Positions 1-8,311 of a stretch of 33,393 bases of DNA are shown one piece after another. Made by a program: the position numbers and the translations under genes. The notes under the pieces were generated by a model. The model saw only the letters and a program-made list of their open reading frames with translations, had not been told where the DNA came from and searched no databases. The number at the start of each line of letters is the position of its first letter. The first letter of the stretch is position 1. Origin of the DNA: a virus; IMG/VR virus record IMGVR_UViG_3300023192_001506, positions 1-33,393 of that record, one strand, 5' to 3'.

Positions 1-45
1 ATAAATAATAAGTGTAAATCTATATATTTTGAATGGAGAAATTGA

Positions 46-1596
46 ATGGGTCGTCTGCAACAAGCAGTTCAACAACTGAAATCTAAAAATCAACTGATAC
101 TTAATAATACTGATAGAGCTTTAGGATTACTTTTTTTATCTGAAGCTACCATGAATCCTGATGATTTTTTTAAGAGAACTAATCAAGAAGACTTTGTAAA
201 GAAAGCAGTGACAGGTGAAATTATTGGAAAAGATGGTAAAAACTTTCCAGCAATATCTAGTCGAGATAAACTATTAATTAAATTCAAAGAACTTGATGGT
301 GAACCAGAAAAAGGTTCACAAGAAAAAGAAGATTTTAATGCACTAATGAAATTAATTACCAATGGTAAGTCTCACACTTCAATAGAAAAAGGTGCAAATG
401 GATTTGGTAAACCTTCGAGTGGTGAGCCGTCTGGTGAGGATTGGGAATCACTTATAGCAGTAGCAGTTAATAAAATTAATAAGTCTTCAAAATGGAATCA
501 AGGCGCCGAGTGGGAAAGAGCTGAAAAGTTTTGGGGAGATTATGAAACTCCGTCAATGAAACTTGGTAACACATTTATTACTGCATTTAAACTAAAAAAT
601 TTAAAACAATTAGGTGCATCAACATTACCGACAAACCCAGAATGGAAAGGAACAAATAAAACACCTAAAACAGATTTAATATCTGAGAAAAATAAAATAT
701 CATTAAAAAAAGCTGGGGGTTCTCAATTAATGAGTGCTGGAACAGCTGAGGCAATATCTACATTTGAGGCTGCAATGGGTATGTACTCAATAGATAGGAC
801 TGGTAGAAGAAGTGTTAATAATATGATAAACAATATTGAAAAAAGAATGGGTAAAATGTCTACAGCAACAACTATTACTAAATTAGAAAAATTAAGAGAT
901 AGTGGTAAAAAACTTTCTAAAGCAGATAAAGATGCTATCGAGGAAATGGAGGGTTTACAATTAGACGCAGATTATTTAAATAAAAAATTAGATAGTTTAT
1001 TTAAAGACCAAACATTTAAAGAATATTTTAGTTGGGAGGCCGCAACAGGTCAAATTAAATTTAAACCGTCACCTAAAGGTATATCAAACTTGTTAGTAGT
1101 ATTTTCTGAGACAGGTAATATTAATAATAGTTTATTATTAGATTCACCTAAAAAAGCTGGTAAAATTATTGCAGCTCAAAATTCTTTTTATGTATCTTTT
1201 AAAACTGGTGGAAGTAAATCAAAACCATATCTTTCTCTAAGAAGTAAAAAATTCAGTTCTGAAATGGTAACAGAACAAGTAACTTTTAGAGATATCGTAT
1301 TAGAAGAATTATCTAAATCTCAATATGGACAAAACTTTTTAATTGAAAGTGAATTAGAACAATTAGATGAGTTTCAAATATTTAAGAGACTTGCAACTAA
1401 AATTAAAGGTATTGCAGGAACTATTAAAAATACTGTGGTAAATATTTATAATGCAATCATGAAAAGAGTTACTCAAGCATTTAATTATATAAAAAAATTA
1501 GGTGCAAGATTGATTGAGGGTTTAATGAACTTTTTAGGTATAGAAGTAACAGATGTAAAAGTCAAGAAGGGTCGTGGAGATTTTGCATTAAGATGA
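46..1596 (+). CDS. Large late protein, possible PD-(D/E)XK-like domain plus amphipathic C-terminal domain
   Basis: A 516-residue protein that I cannot assign to a named family. A GGAG Shine-Dalgarno sits just upstream of the ATG. The first 33 residues end in LSE (31-33), an [L/I]-x-E site like those cut by the T4 prohead protease. The middle has an acidic stretch near residues 131-134, then TPKTDLI (206-212) and ISLKK (218-222) followed by a Gly-Ser-Gln-Leu-Met-Ser stretch. The spacing of acid, D210 and S-x-K resembles a PD-(D/E)XK nuclease core; this is inference. A second junction, QLDE (439-442), precedes a 74-residue C-terminal domain of amphipathic helices that could touch membrane or DNA. 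It heads the putative cargo block, so an internal head protein or a structural protein are both possible. Confidence 0.55.
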   Translation: MGRLQQAVQQLKSKNQLILNNTDRALGLLFLSEATMNPDDFFKRTNQEDFVKKAVTGEIIGKDGKNFPAISSRDKLLIKFKELDGEPEKGSQEKEDFNALMKLITNGKSHTSIEKGANGFGKPSSGEPSGEDWESLIAVAVNKINKSSKWNQGAEWERAEKFWGDYETPSMKLGNTFITAFKLKNLKQLGASTLPTNPEWKGTNKTPKTDLISEKNKISLKKAGGSQLMSAGTAEAISTFEAAMGMYSIDRTGRRSVNNMINNIEKRMGKMSTATTITKLEKLRDSGKKLSKADKDAIEEMEGLQLDADYLNKKLDSLFKDQTFKEYFSWEAATGQIKFKPSPKGISNLLVVFSETGNINNSLLLDSPKKAGKIIAAQNSFYVSFKTGGSKSKPYLSLRSKKFSSEMVTEQVTFRDIVLEELSKSQYGQNFLIESELEQLDEFQIFKRLATKIKGIAGTIKNTVVNIYNAIMKRVTQAFNYIKKLGARLIEGLMNFLGIEVTDVKVKKGRGDFALR

Positions 1597-1636
1597 GCAA
1601 TCTTGTAGTAAAATATAACGGGATAATCGTAAAGAA

Positions 1637-2878
1637 ATGACAATAGAATTTTTAACAGAAGATAAACAAGGAAAGAATTTACATCTCGAACATCTTGAAG
1701 ATGAAATAATTAATTTTGGAATTAAGGGTGGGAGAGCTTCAATTGATTTTCTTCGGTCACTTCGTAATATGTTATCTGGTGCTGCTAGAAGTTCTGTTAA
1801 TATGACAGTCAAGTGGGATGGTGCACCAGCAATCTTTGCTGGTATCGACCCATCCGATAATAAATTTTTTGTTGCAAAGAAATCTGTGTTTAATGTAAAA
1901 CCAAAATTATATAAAACAAATGCAGATATTGATGCAGATACATCTGGGGATTTAAATACAAAATTTAAAGTTGCTCTTAAAGAATTTCCTAAGTTAGGAA
2001 TCAAAGGAGTATTGCAAGGCGATTTAATGTTTACAAAAGATAGTGTTAATAACGAGACAATAGATGGTGTTAAGTATCATACTTTTCAACCGAACACGAT
2101 TGTTTATGCAGTTCCAGTTGATTCTGATTTAGGAAAAACTATTAAAAGTGCTAACATAGGTATTGTATGGCATACCACTTATAATGGAAAAGAACTTCAA
2201 GATATGAAAGCATCATTTGGTGTCAATATAAATTCATTGACTAAATCTTCAAAAGTATGGATGGATGATGCAAGTTATAAAGATACATCTGGTAAATCTA
2301 CATTTACTGCAAAGGAAACGAAAGCGGTTACAGCAATATTATCAAAGACAGGAAGCACATTTCAAAGGGTTAATGCATCTCTGTGGAATAAATTTTTAAA
2401 ATTACAGGATAGTCTTTCTGGAAAATTTGCGAGTGTAACTGTTAAGACATATAATAATAAATTTGTGCGACAGGGAGTGCCGATAACAAACCCAGCAAAA
2501 CATGCACAAGGATATTTACATCATGTGATAGACCAGTTTGACATAGAAATTAAAAAAGTAAAGACACCTGTAAAGAAAAAAGAATTTGAAACCAGAAAAG
2601 CAGAATATATTAGAGAATTTAAAAAACACATACCCAATTTAACACAGGTATTTACCATGCAAAAATATCTAGTTGAAGCAAAGATGTTGATACTCAAAAA
2701 ACTAAATAGTATTAAACAATTGACTGATACCTTTGTTAGGACATCAGATGGATTTAAAGTTACTTCGCCTGAAGGATATGTGGCGATAGATAGGATAAGT
2801 GGGGGTGCAGTTAAATTGGTGGACAGAATGGAATTTAGTCATACGAATTTTACGGCAATAAAAAGTTGGGATAGATAA
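1637..2878 (+). CDS. Nucleotidyltransferase-like protein with KxDG motif (putative polynucleotide ligase fold; DUF6267-like)
   Basis: 413 residues. The N-terminus is short and ends in LTE (residues 6-8). KWDG at 59-62 matches motif I of ATP-dependent ligases and capping enzymes, in which the Lys is adenylylated. QGDLMF (127-132) could serve as motif III. PEGYV (378-382) and VKLVD (392-396) resemble motif IV (EGxV) and motif V (xKxK-like, here degenerate). These motifs occur in the right order, but the spacing to motif IV is long and motif V keeps only one Lys. I recall related marine T4-like phage proteins being grouped as DUF6267. The stop abuts the next start (TAAATG). Predicted role: nucleic-acid end joining or another AMP-transfer reaction, possibly delivered with the DNA. 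The fold is moderately supported and the activity is not proven. Confidence 0.6.
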   Translation: MTIEFLTEDKQGKNLHLEHLEDEIINFGIKGGRASIDFLRSLRNMLSGAARSSVNMTVKWDGAPAIFAGIDPSDNKFFVAKKSVFNVKPKLYKTNADIDADTSGDLNTKFKVALKEFPKLGIKGVLQGDLMFTKDSVNNETIDGVKYHTFQPNTIVYAVPVDSDLGKTIKSANIGIVWHTTYNGKELQDMKASFGVNINSLTKSSKVWMDDASYKDTSGKSTFTAKETKAVTAILSKTGSTFQRVNASLWNKFLKLQDSLSGKFASVTVKTYNNKFVRQGVPITNPAKHAQGYLHHVIDQFDIEIKKVKTPVKKKEFETRKAEYIREFKKHIPNLTQVFTMQKYLVEAKMLILKKLNSIKQLTDTFVRTSDGFKVTSPEGYVAIDRISGGAVKLVDRMEFSHTNFTAIKSWDR

Positions 2879-3289
2879 ATGAAAATATTTAGTAACATCA
2901 CATCAGATATAGAAAAATCTAAAGGTTTACATGACTTAGAAGAAAGAAAACCATTAAATATTGCACAACGAAGAAAACTTGCGATACGAATGAAACGACT
3001 TTCAAAATCTGGTGCGTTTAAAAAGAAAAGAGAATTATCACTTCGTAGAGTTGCGTCAAGCGATAAACTTTGGAAACGTGCAATGAAACGTGCAAAACTT
3101 TTACTTATTAAAAAGTTTTATGGAAACATAGATTATAAGAATTTGCCTATTTCGGCAAAGATGAAAATAGATATGCAACTTCAAACTAAAGCATCTCTCA
3201 TACCAAAGATTGCAAACAAGTTAGTAAGGATAATGAGAAAACAGGAAATTGAAAGAGTTAGAAAACTAAAATTGGGTAGTGACACATAA
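2879..3289 (+). CDS. Small, very basic protein of unknown function
   Basis: 136 residues dominated by Lys and Arg, with several blocks such as KKKRELSLRR and KRAMKRAKLLLIKK and almost no low-complexity linker. Predicted mostly helical and positively charged, so DNA or RNA binding is likely, for example as a packaged internal protein. The start directly follows the TAA of the ligase-like gene and the stop directly precedes the adenylyltransferase-like gene, giving a tight translationally coupled trio. LEE at residues 20-22 is a weak candidate for a leader cleavage site. I recognise no catalytic motif. Similar Arg/Lys-rich proteins occur beside virion genes in marine T4-like phages, but I cannot name the family. 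Confidence 0.6.
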   Translation: MKIFSNITSDIEKSKGLHDLEERKPLNIAQRRKLAIRMKRLSKSGAFKKKRELSLRRVASSDKLWKRAMKRAKLLLIKKFYGNIDYKNLPISAKMKIDMQLQTKASLIPKIANKLVRIMRKQEIERVRKLKLGSDT

Positions 3290-4111
3290 ATGATGAAAGG
3301 GTTTAAACAGGTATTAACAGAAGCAAAAGAGAAAGTAGTTTTTGCGTTTGGAAGATTTAATCCACCTACTGTTGGACATGAGAAGTTGATTAATAAAGTT
3401 GCTAGTGTTGCAGGTTCTAGTGATTATAAGATTTATCCATCTTTTACAACTCGCCCTGCAAAAGACCCATTACCACATGCACTTAAAATTGCATATATGA
3501 GAAAGATGTTTCCAAAACATGCGAGAAAGATTATTGCAGACCAAGACGCAACTACAGCAATGGCTATTGCAACTAAATTGTATGATGCAGGTTATAAAAA
3601 TTTGGTAATGGTTGCTGGTTCAGATAGAGTTAAAGAATTTCAAAAATTATTAGATGATTATAATGATGTAAAAGGAAAAGCACATGGATATTATAAGTTT
3701 GCAAGTATAAAAGTTGTATCTGCAGGCGACAGAGACCCTGATGCAGAAGGTGTAACAGGAATGTCTGCTTCAAAAATGAGAGATGCAGCTGCTAGTGGAG
3801 ATTTAAGTCAGTTTAAACGTGGACTTCCAAAAGGATTTAAGGGTGCAGAGAAATTATTTAAAGATGTAAGAAAGCATATGAACATTCGTGATGAAAAAAG
3901 ATGGTTGGGTGAGATGAGTGATTATGAAGAATTTAGAGATGCATATCTTACAGGAAAGATATTACATATAGGAGAAATGACGAAAGTGGGTGAAATACTT
4001 AGACGTGGAACGAATTATGTAACAGTTCTTACAGAAAAGAATGGATATAAGAAAGTATGGTTAAAAACTTTACAAGAATATATGATTGAATCAGTTTTAA
4101 ATGACAAATAA
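3290..4111 (+). CDS. Nicotinamide-nucleotide adenylyltransferase-like protein (HxGH nucleotidyltransferase superfamily)
   Basis: 273 residues; the second of two adjacent ATGs (3293) is an equally good start. Residues 3-11 form a leader (KGFKQVLTE) resembling the T4 capsid-targeting peptide MKTYQEFIAE. The catalytic domain starts immediately after it: GRFNPPTVGH (21-30) is the (T/H)xGH ATP-binding motif and TGMSASKMR (156-164) is the ISxTxxR-type motif. This pair defines the NadM/NadR/CoaD superfamily. Likely reaction: transfer of AMP from ATP to a mononucleotide such as NMN, giving NAD; the substrate is not fixed by sequence. Residues from about 205 to the end form an extra domain. It could restore NAD in the infected cell or modify a target; both are inference. 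Confidence 0.78.
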   Translation: MMKGFKQVLTEAKEKVVFAFGRFNPPTVGHEKLINKVASVAGSSDYKIYPSFTTRPAKDPLPHALKIAYMRKMFPKHARKIIADQDATTAMAIATKLYDAGYKNLVMVAGSDRVKEFQKLLDDYNDVKGKAHGYYKFASIKVVSAGDRDPDAEGVTGMSASKMRDAAASGDLSQFKRGLPKGFKGAEKLFKDVRKHMNIRDEKRWLGEMSDYEEFRDAYLTGKILHIGEMTKVGEILRRGTNYVTVLTEKNGYKKVWLKTLQEYMIESVLNDK

Positions 4112-4144
4112 GATAAATATGATAAAGGATATAGGAACAAGAAA

Positions 4145-4807
4145 ATGAAAAGTTATTATAACGATTTTTATCAAAATTTTGGACGAATCATGCATGATTT
4201 ACGAGAACAACAAACACAAGATATTACCGAGTATATTGAGAATGGATTGTCTGAAGATGAAATAATGCGTATTACTGATATGGACAGACGGAGTATTCGT
4301 GATATTATATTGAAAATTAAAATAGACGAAAACCTGCAATTAAACGAAAGGTTTTGGTTTGATGTAAATATTAAAGGATGGGATTCTTTTAAGATGTATG
4401 CATCTGATGAAGATAAACTTAAAAAAGATGTTCAGAAATCATTAAAAAACCCAAAAGATTTGATATCTATTGAAAAAGTAAAAACACCTGAAAACCAGGA
4501 TGAAAAGGTTGTATTAACACCAAAAGAAACACAGATTAATGAAATGCAAGCTTTTATGCAACCATTGTTTAAAATTTCCAAAACTCAAAAGGGTACTCTT
4601 GAATTTAAAGGTGGTAAACTTACTCTTGATAGTAAATCTGCACAAATTATTTTAGATATTATTGACCACGAACAAAAATGGCCTCAATACCAACTTCGTG
4701 ATGCAATACAGAATCCAAAAAGATATACAACAAAAGATGTAGTTAAGTTAGTTAAACTTGCTCAAAAAGCACAGGGTGATAAGAGACCACTAACACAAAT
4801 GAAGTAA
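4145..4807 (+). CDS. Unknown protein with helix-turn-helix-like segment and an FW-type domain
   Basis: 220 residues. The leader ends in LRE (19-21). Residues about 31-58 (NGLSEDEIMRITDMDRRSIR) look like a helix-turn-helix. QLNE at 65-68 then marks a junction before RFWFDVNIKGW (69-79), which opens a roughly 45-residue domain also found twice in the 6079-7710 product: aromatic FW, a V-x-I strand, an Ala, a basic helix with K-x(3)-K-x-L-K, and a final L-x-IEKV. A C-terminal helical region with a Lys-rich end follows. The gene follows the adenylyltransferase-like gene after a 33-base gap that holds GATAAATA (4112-4119), one base off the late promoter consensus. No enzyme motif is visible. Possibly a processed internal virion protein. 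Confidence 0.55.
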   Translation: MKSYYNDFYQNFGRIMHDLREQQTQDITEYIENGLSEDEIMRITDMDRRSIRDIILKIKIDENLQLNERFWFDVNIKGWDSFKMYASDEDKLKKDVQKSLKNPKDLISIEKVKTPENQDEKVVLTPKETQINEMQAFMQPLFKISKTQKGTLEFKGGKLTLDSKSAQIILDIIDHEQKWPQYQLRDAIQNPKRYTTKDVVKLVKLAQKAQGDKRPLTQMK

Positions 4808-4816
4808 GGAACGATA

Positions 4817-5908
4817 ATGGAACAAGATATTTTAAATGAAAGGGAACGCAATTTATTGAAGAAAATCAAGAGATTGAAATCTAAACCTATAAGTCTTTCT
4901 AAATATTTAAAGACGAGATATAAAGATGTGAAAGATATAGACCCTGCTGATGTTGATGATGATGCGACAGCAAAAGATATTGCGAGTGCAGAAAAGAATA
5001 TAATGATACAACTTAAAAAACAAGTGGGTTTGGGTAATTCATTTAAAGTCGAATTTAAAGATAAGAAAAAAATAAGAGTTCCAGATGCAGTTGCAAATAA
5101 AGCAATTAAACTTTATGATAAACATAAAACATCTGGCCAAAAGGGCAATTTTCAAAGAGCGATTGCTAAGTCTTATAAAGATTTACTTTCTGTGGTTAAA
5201 ACGGGAAAGATACTTCCAATGGAAGAAATACCAAGAATTCAATTAAATGAAGATAGAGACCAACAGTATTCAATTTATGTTAAAGAGAAAAGTAAAGGAG
5301 AAACAAAATTTCGTAGATTTGAGAATCCAGAAGTTTTTCTTTATGACCCACGGTATAAATTAATGGATAAAATTATAGGACAAGCACTTGTAGATAGATT
5401 AAATAGAAGAATGAAAAGAGATGGTTATGTATGGAAACTTGAAAAAGGCACAAAAGATTTTGTTGAAGAATTAGAAGTTATTCAAGAACCACTCGACCCA
5501 GAAAAACATGATGTAAAAAAATATATTAGTGATTTTCAAAAATCTACTAATCCACAATTTGATGGGATGTCGCCAGAAAAACGTAAAGAGATGGCGATAG
5601 CTGCATATACAAAAGCAAAAGCAGATAATAAAAATGAAGCAGTTGATTGGGCATCTGTTGTTGCTAAAACCGATACGGAAAGACTTAATTTAGTGAAAAA
5701 ACATTATCCATTTGTTGCTGATATTACAAATAAGAAGAAAAAAGATAAAGTTACACAAGGATTTTATCATTATATAAAAAATAAAGATGAAGTTGGAATT
5801 AAAAAACTAGATAAAATAGTTAGCAAATTGGGAAAACAAAAGGCGATTGATTATATTAATCAATATCGTCAAAATTATTTAAGAATGGACACAAAGGAAG
5901 AAAAATAA
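4817..5908 (+). CDS. Unknown multidomain late protein with LNE junctions
   Basis: 363 residues preceded by an AAGGA Shine-Dalgarno. The first eight residues, MEQDILNE, end in an [L/I]-x-E site. A first Lys-rich helical domain runs to about residue 135. QLNE at 142-145 separates it from a second region starting DRDQQYSIYVKEK that looks like a short beta-strand module. Near residue 250 there is an MSPEKRKEMAIAAYTKAK helix of a kind I recall in other marine phage virion-associated proteins. The C-terminus is highly charged. No catalytic motif is recognised. It lies in the same directional run as the neighbouring LxE-bearing genes with only a few bases between them, so a shared late expression and virion role is likely but unproven. 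Confidence 0.55.
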   Translation: MEQDILNERERNLLKKIKRLKSKPISLSKYLKTRYKDVKDIDPADVDDDATAKDIASAEKNIMIQLKKQVGLGNSFKVEFKDKKKIRVPDAVANKAIKLYDKHKTSGQKGNFQRAIAKSYKDLLSVVKTGKILPMEEIPRIQLNEDRDQQYSIYVKEKSKGETKFRRFENPEVFLYDPRYKLMDKIIGQALVDRLNRRMKRDGYVWKLEKGTKDFVEELEVIQEPLDPEKHDVKKYISDFQKSTNPQFDGMSPEKRKEMAIAAYTKAKADNKNEAVDWASVVAKTDTERLNLVKKHYPFVADITNKKKKDKVTQGFYHYIKNKDEVGIKKLDKIVSKLGKQKAIDYINQYRQNYLRMDTKEEK

Positions 5909-5909
5909 A

Positions 5910-6074
5910 ATGGGAAAAAAATATTTAGATACAAAAAAAGGCTCTATAGAAGATGCTGTTTTGAATGTTTGGAAAAAAATATCTGGTATGAAAGTCGAAG
6001 AAGATAAAAAAGATATTAAATCCAAAGAAAATGAAAAGCAAAAAGTTCTTAAAGAGATATACGGAGAGGAATAG
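5910..6074 (+). CDS. Small protein with KGSxEDAVxxxW motif
   Basis: A 54-residue protein starting one base after the preceding stop. Its N-terminus, KKYLDTKKGSIEDAVLNVW, matches the N-terminus of the next gene product (DYFKPIEKGSVEDAVQKIW), so the two share a short helical module. The remainder is Lys/Glu-rich and probably disordered or coiled. The shared motif, the tight packing in the operon and the normal codon use support it as a real gene. It may be a truncated or split relative of the larger neighbour. Function unknown. Confidence 0.6.
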   Translation: MGKKYLDTKKGSIEDAVLNVWKKISGMKVEEDKKDIKSKENEKQKVLKEIYGEE

Positions 6075-6078
6075 AACA

Positions 6079-7710
6079 ATGAATCATATGAAAAATAACA
6101 ATGATTATTTTAAACCAATAGAAAAGGGCTCTGTAGAAGATGCAGTTCAAAAGATTTGGAATAAAGAAGTCGAACTTAATGAAAGGATTAGGGTTGATAA
6201 GAGAACTAAAAGTGTTACTCTTGATGTAAAAAAATCAGAATCAGGAGAGTTGCAAAGATATCTCAATTCACAACGGTCAAAGGAAAAATTTGAATGGAAT
6301 TCTACAAAAGATGGTAAAATAATAATATCACCTAAAGATGCTGGTAGAGCAACATTTCCCAAATTTATGATAGCTTTTATGAATGCGAAAAAAACAGGAA
6401 AGTTTGGGTCTGTAAAAATTGTGTCTACAGATGAAGGAGTAGAATTTGATGAGGTTTATACTGACTATAAACAACTTGCGAAAGACATCCAAAAAGAATA
6501 TCAAAAAAAATTGAGGTCAAAGAAATTTATTACTACAAATGATATTGATGATTATGTATCTACTAATGCAGACAGTCCACATAAAGTTGAGACAGATGAG
6601 ATTATTAAAGCACTTAAAAAACTTCGTGTAACCGTTACTGGAAAATTTCCACACAGAAGGGAAGAAGTAGAACTTGATGAGGCTTTTTGGAAAGTGAATA
6701 TTCCAGATATGCCACCTATATTTATAGAGGCAGGTTCTGCAGGAGTGATTAAAGCAAATCTGAGAAAGACATTGAAAGGTGATGCGTTTAAAGAACTTAA
6801 AATTGAGAAAGTATCAAGAAGTGATATGATTAAGAAATATCGTGAAATGGCAAAAGGTGATAGCGAATCTTCAGAAAGTACTGTACTGGAAGAAGTAGAA
6901 CTTGATGAGGCTTTTTGGAAAGTGAGTATTCCAGATATGCCACCTATATTTATAGAGGCAGGTTCTGCAGGAGTAATTAAAGCAAATCTGAGAAAGAAAT
7001 TGAAAGGTGATGCATTTAAAGAACTTAAAATTGAGAAAGTATCAAGAAGTGAGATGATTAAAAAATATCGTGAAATGGCAAAAGGTGATAGCGGTGGAGA
7101 AGAATCTTCAGAAAGTACTGTACTGGAAGAAGTAGAACTTGATGAAAATTTTAGAACACTTGCTACTAAGGGTATGGGTACAGAAACAAAGGCAAATGCT
7201 AAAGTAGGACAGGAATTGGATTTTTATGAACCTAAAAAAGGTGATAAGTTTTTGGGTAAAATTATAAAGACAAAGTATGGACCAGCTGGATTTTATCAGA
7301 TATTGGGTTTAGATAGACAAGTTAAAGGCAAAGTATTTACATTTAAATATTATGATAAAGACAAAGCAAAAAATCTTCTTAAAAACGAGAGCAAAAAACT
7401 TGTTGAAAGGGGAACTTCGCCTTCAAGGTATATTGAGATTTTAAATAGACTCCGAGAAGAAACAGAATATCAAAAGTTTTTTATGTCTGCACTTAAAAAG
7501 TTTGGTGTAAAAAGTCCTGCTGAACTTGATGGTGAGAAAGAAAAGAAATTTTATGATTATGTAGATAAGAATTGGAAGGCCAAAAATGAACCAAAAGAAG
7601 TTGGTGAAAAACATAAACCCAAACAAAATGGTAAGACATTGACGGGGAAACCTAAAGATAAGATTGATGTAAATCCACAAACTTCTGATATTAGAGCTGG
7701 CAAGTATTAA
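6079..7710 (+). CDS. Modular late protein with duplicated FW domain and ELDE junctions
   Basis: 543 residues from the ATG at 6079, chosen because GGAGAGGA lies 8 bases upstream; in-frame codons run back to 6031 but would overlap the previous gene. Order of parts: KGSVEDAVQKIW helix (16-27); ELNE (32-35); a first domain to about 190; ELDE (198-201) and an FW domain; ELDE (274-277) and a near-identical FW domain; ELDE (353-356) and a last domain containing a KVGQELDFYEPKKGDKF segment; then a charged tail rich in Pro, Lys and Gly. Every domain is preceded by E-L-[DN]-E, which fits [L/I]-x-E processing. The two FW copies are about 95 percent alike and arose by a recent in-frame duplication. No enzymatic motif is recognised. 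Possibly a capsid-internal polyprotein. Confidence 0.6.
   Translation: MNHMKNNNDYFKPIEKGSVEDAVQKIWNKEVELNERIRVDKRTKSVTLDVKKSESGELQRYLNSQRSKEKFEWNSTKDGKIIISPKDAGRATFPKFMIAFMNAKKTGKFGSVKIVSTDEGVEFDEVYTDYKQLAKDIQKEYQKKLRSKKFITTNDIDDYVSTNADSPHKVETDEIIKALKKLRVTVTGKFPHRREEVELDEAFWKVNIPDMPPIFIEAGSAGVIKANLRKTLKGDAFKELKIEKVSRSDMIKKYREMAKGDSESSESTVLEEVELDEAFWKVSIPDMPPIFIEAGSAGVIKANLRKKLKGDAFKELKIEKVSRSEMIKKYREMAKGDSGGEESSESTVLEEVELDENFRTLATKGMGTETKANAKVGQELDFYEPKKGDKFLGKIIKTKYGPAGFYQILGLDRQVKGKVFTFKYYDKDKAKNLLKNESKKLVERGTSPSRYIEILNRLREETEYQKFFMSALKKFGVKSPAELDGEKEKKFYDYVDKNWKAKNEPKEVGEKHKPKQNGKTLTGKPKDKIDVNPQTSDIRAGKY
6661..7146 (+). repeat. In-frame tandem duplication within the modular late gene
   Basis: Copy 1 starts at 6661 and copy 2 at 6889 (228 bases, 76 codons). 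A partial third start follows at 7126, 237 bases later, after a 9-base insertion. All three begin GAAGAAGTAGAACTTGATGA. The copies differ by only a few substitutions, so the duplication is recent or kept uniform by recombination. Confidence 0.9.
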
Positions 7711-7716
7711 AAACGT

Positions 7717-8271
7717 ATGAAACAATTTTATGATGTTAGGTATGCATATCTATCAGAACAGGAAAATTCTAAAGCATTACCAGACATCTATATTGATTTA
7801 GATGGTGTTCTGGTAAATATAGAAAAGGGTGCGAAGGAGGCACTTCTTCCAAAGTACCCAAAGATAAAACATTGGTTAGATGTTGATACGGAAAACAGAT
7901 GGAAGGTAATTAATAATACAAAAGATTTTTGGAAAAATTTAGAGTGGATGCCAAATTCAAGAAGACTTTGGAAGATAGTAAGTCAATATTCATCACATGT
8001 ATTATCAGCATATTCGCAACAAGATGACCGTTCTAAGAGAGATAAGTTAATTTGGGTAAATAAAAATATGCGAGAATTACCCAGAAATAGAATAAATATA
8101 GTAAAAAGATTAGATAAACAAAAATTTGCAGTTGATAAGGGAAACCCTAATATCCTTATTGACGACCATTCCAAAAATATAGGTGAATGGAAAAAAGCAG
8201 GTGGTATAGGGATTTTACATAAAGATATTGGAAATACTATACGACAATTGAAGAAATTAGGATTTAAATAA
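7717..8271 (+). CDS. HAD-family 5'(3')-deoxyribonucleotidase-like phosphatase
   Basis: 184 residues. The leader MKQFYDVRYAYLSE ends in an [L/I]-x-E site (12-14). The HAD domain follows: DLDGVLV (27-33) is motif I with nucleophile D27 and acid/base D29; SAYS (97-100) is motif II; a Lys-rich segment around 106-111 could give the motif III lysine; and ILIDDH (146-151) is the motif IV acidic pair. The size and the late KAGGIGILH strand fit the 5'-nucleotidase/deoxyribonucleotidase (NT5C) group. It would remove phosphate from dNMPs or a related small substrate. T4-like phages usually express such enzymes early. Here the gene sits inside the virion block directly before a late promoter, which is odd and fits the cargo idea. 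Confidence 0.72.
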   Translation: MKQFYDVRYAYLSEQENSKALPDIYIDLDGVLVNIEKGAKEALLPKYPKIKHWLDVDTENRWKVINNTKDFWKNLEWMPNSRRLWKIVSQYSSHVLSAYSQQDDRSKRDKLIWVNKNMRELPRNRINIVKRLDKQKFAVDKGNPNILIDDHSKNIGEWKKAGGIGILHKDIGNTIRQLKKLGFK

Positions 8272-8272
8272 C

Positions 8273-8280
8273 TATAAATA
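8273..8280 (+). promoter_or_regulatory. T4-type late promoter TATAAATA
   Basis: An exact match to the T4 late -10 consensus, located 31 bases before the ATG of the abundant-looking structural gene at 8312, with a strong AAGGAG site in between. Confidence 0.8.
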
Positions 8281-8311
8281 TAATATAGAATAAAATAAAA
8301 GGAGAAATAAA

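Noticed and set aside
1-7. ATAAATA at the window edge, possibly the end of a late promoter
   Set aside because: The first base of TATAAATA lies outside the window, so it cannot be verified.
4112-4119. GATAAATA before the gene at 4145
   Set aside because: One mismatch to the late consensus in very AT-rich DNA; not strong enough to list as a promoter.
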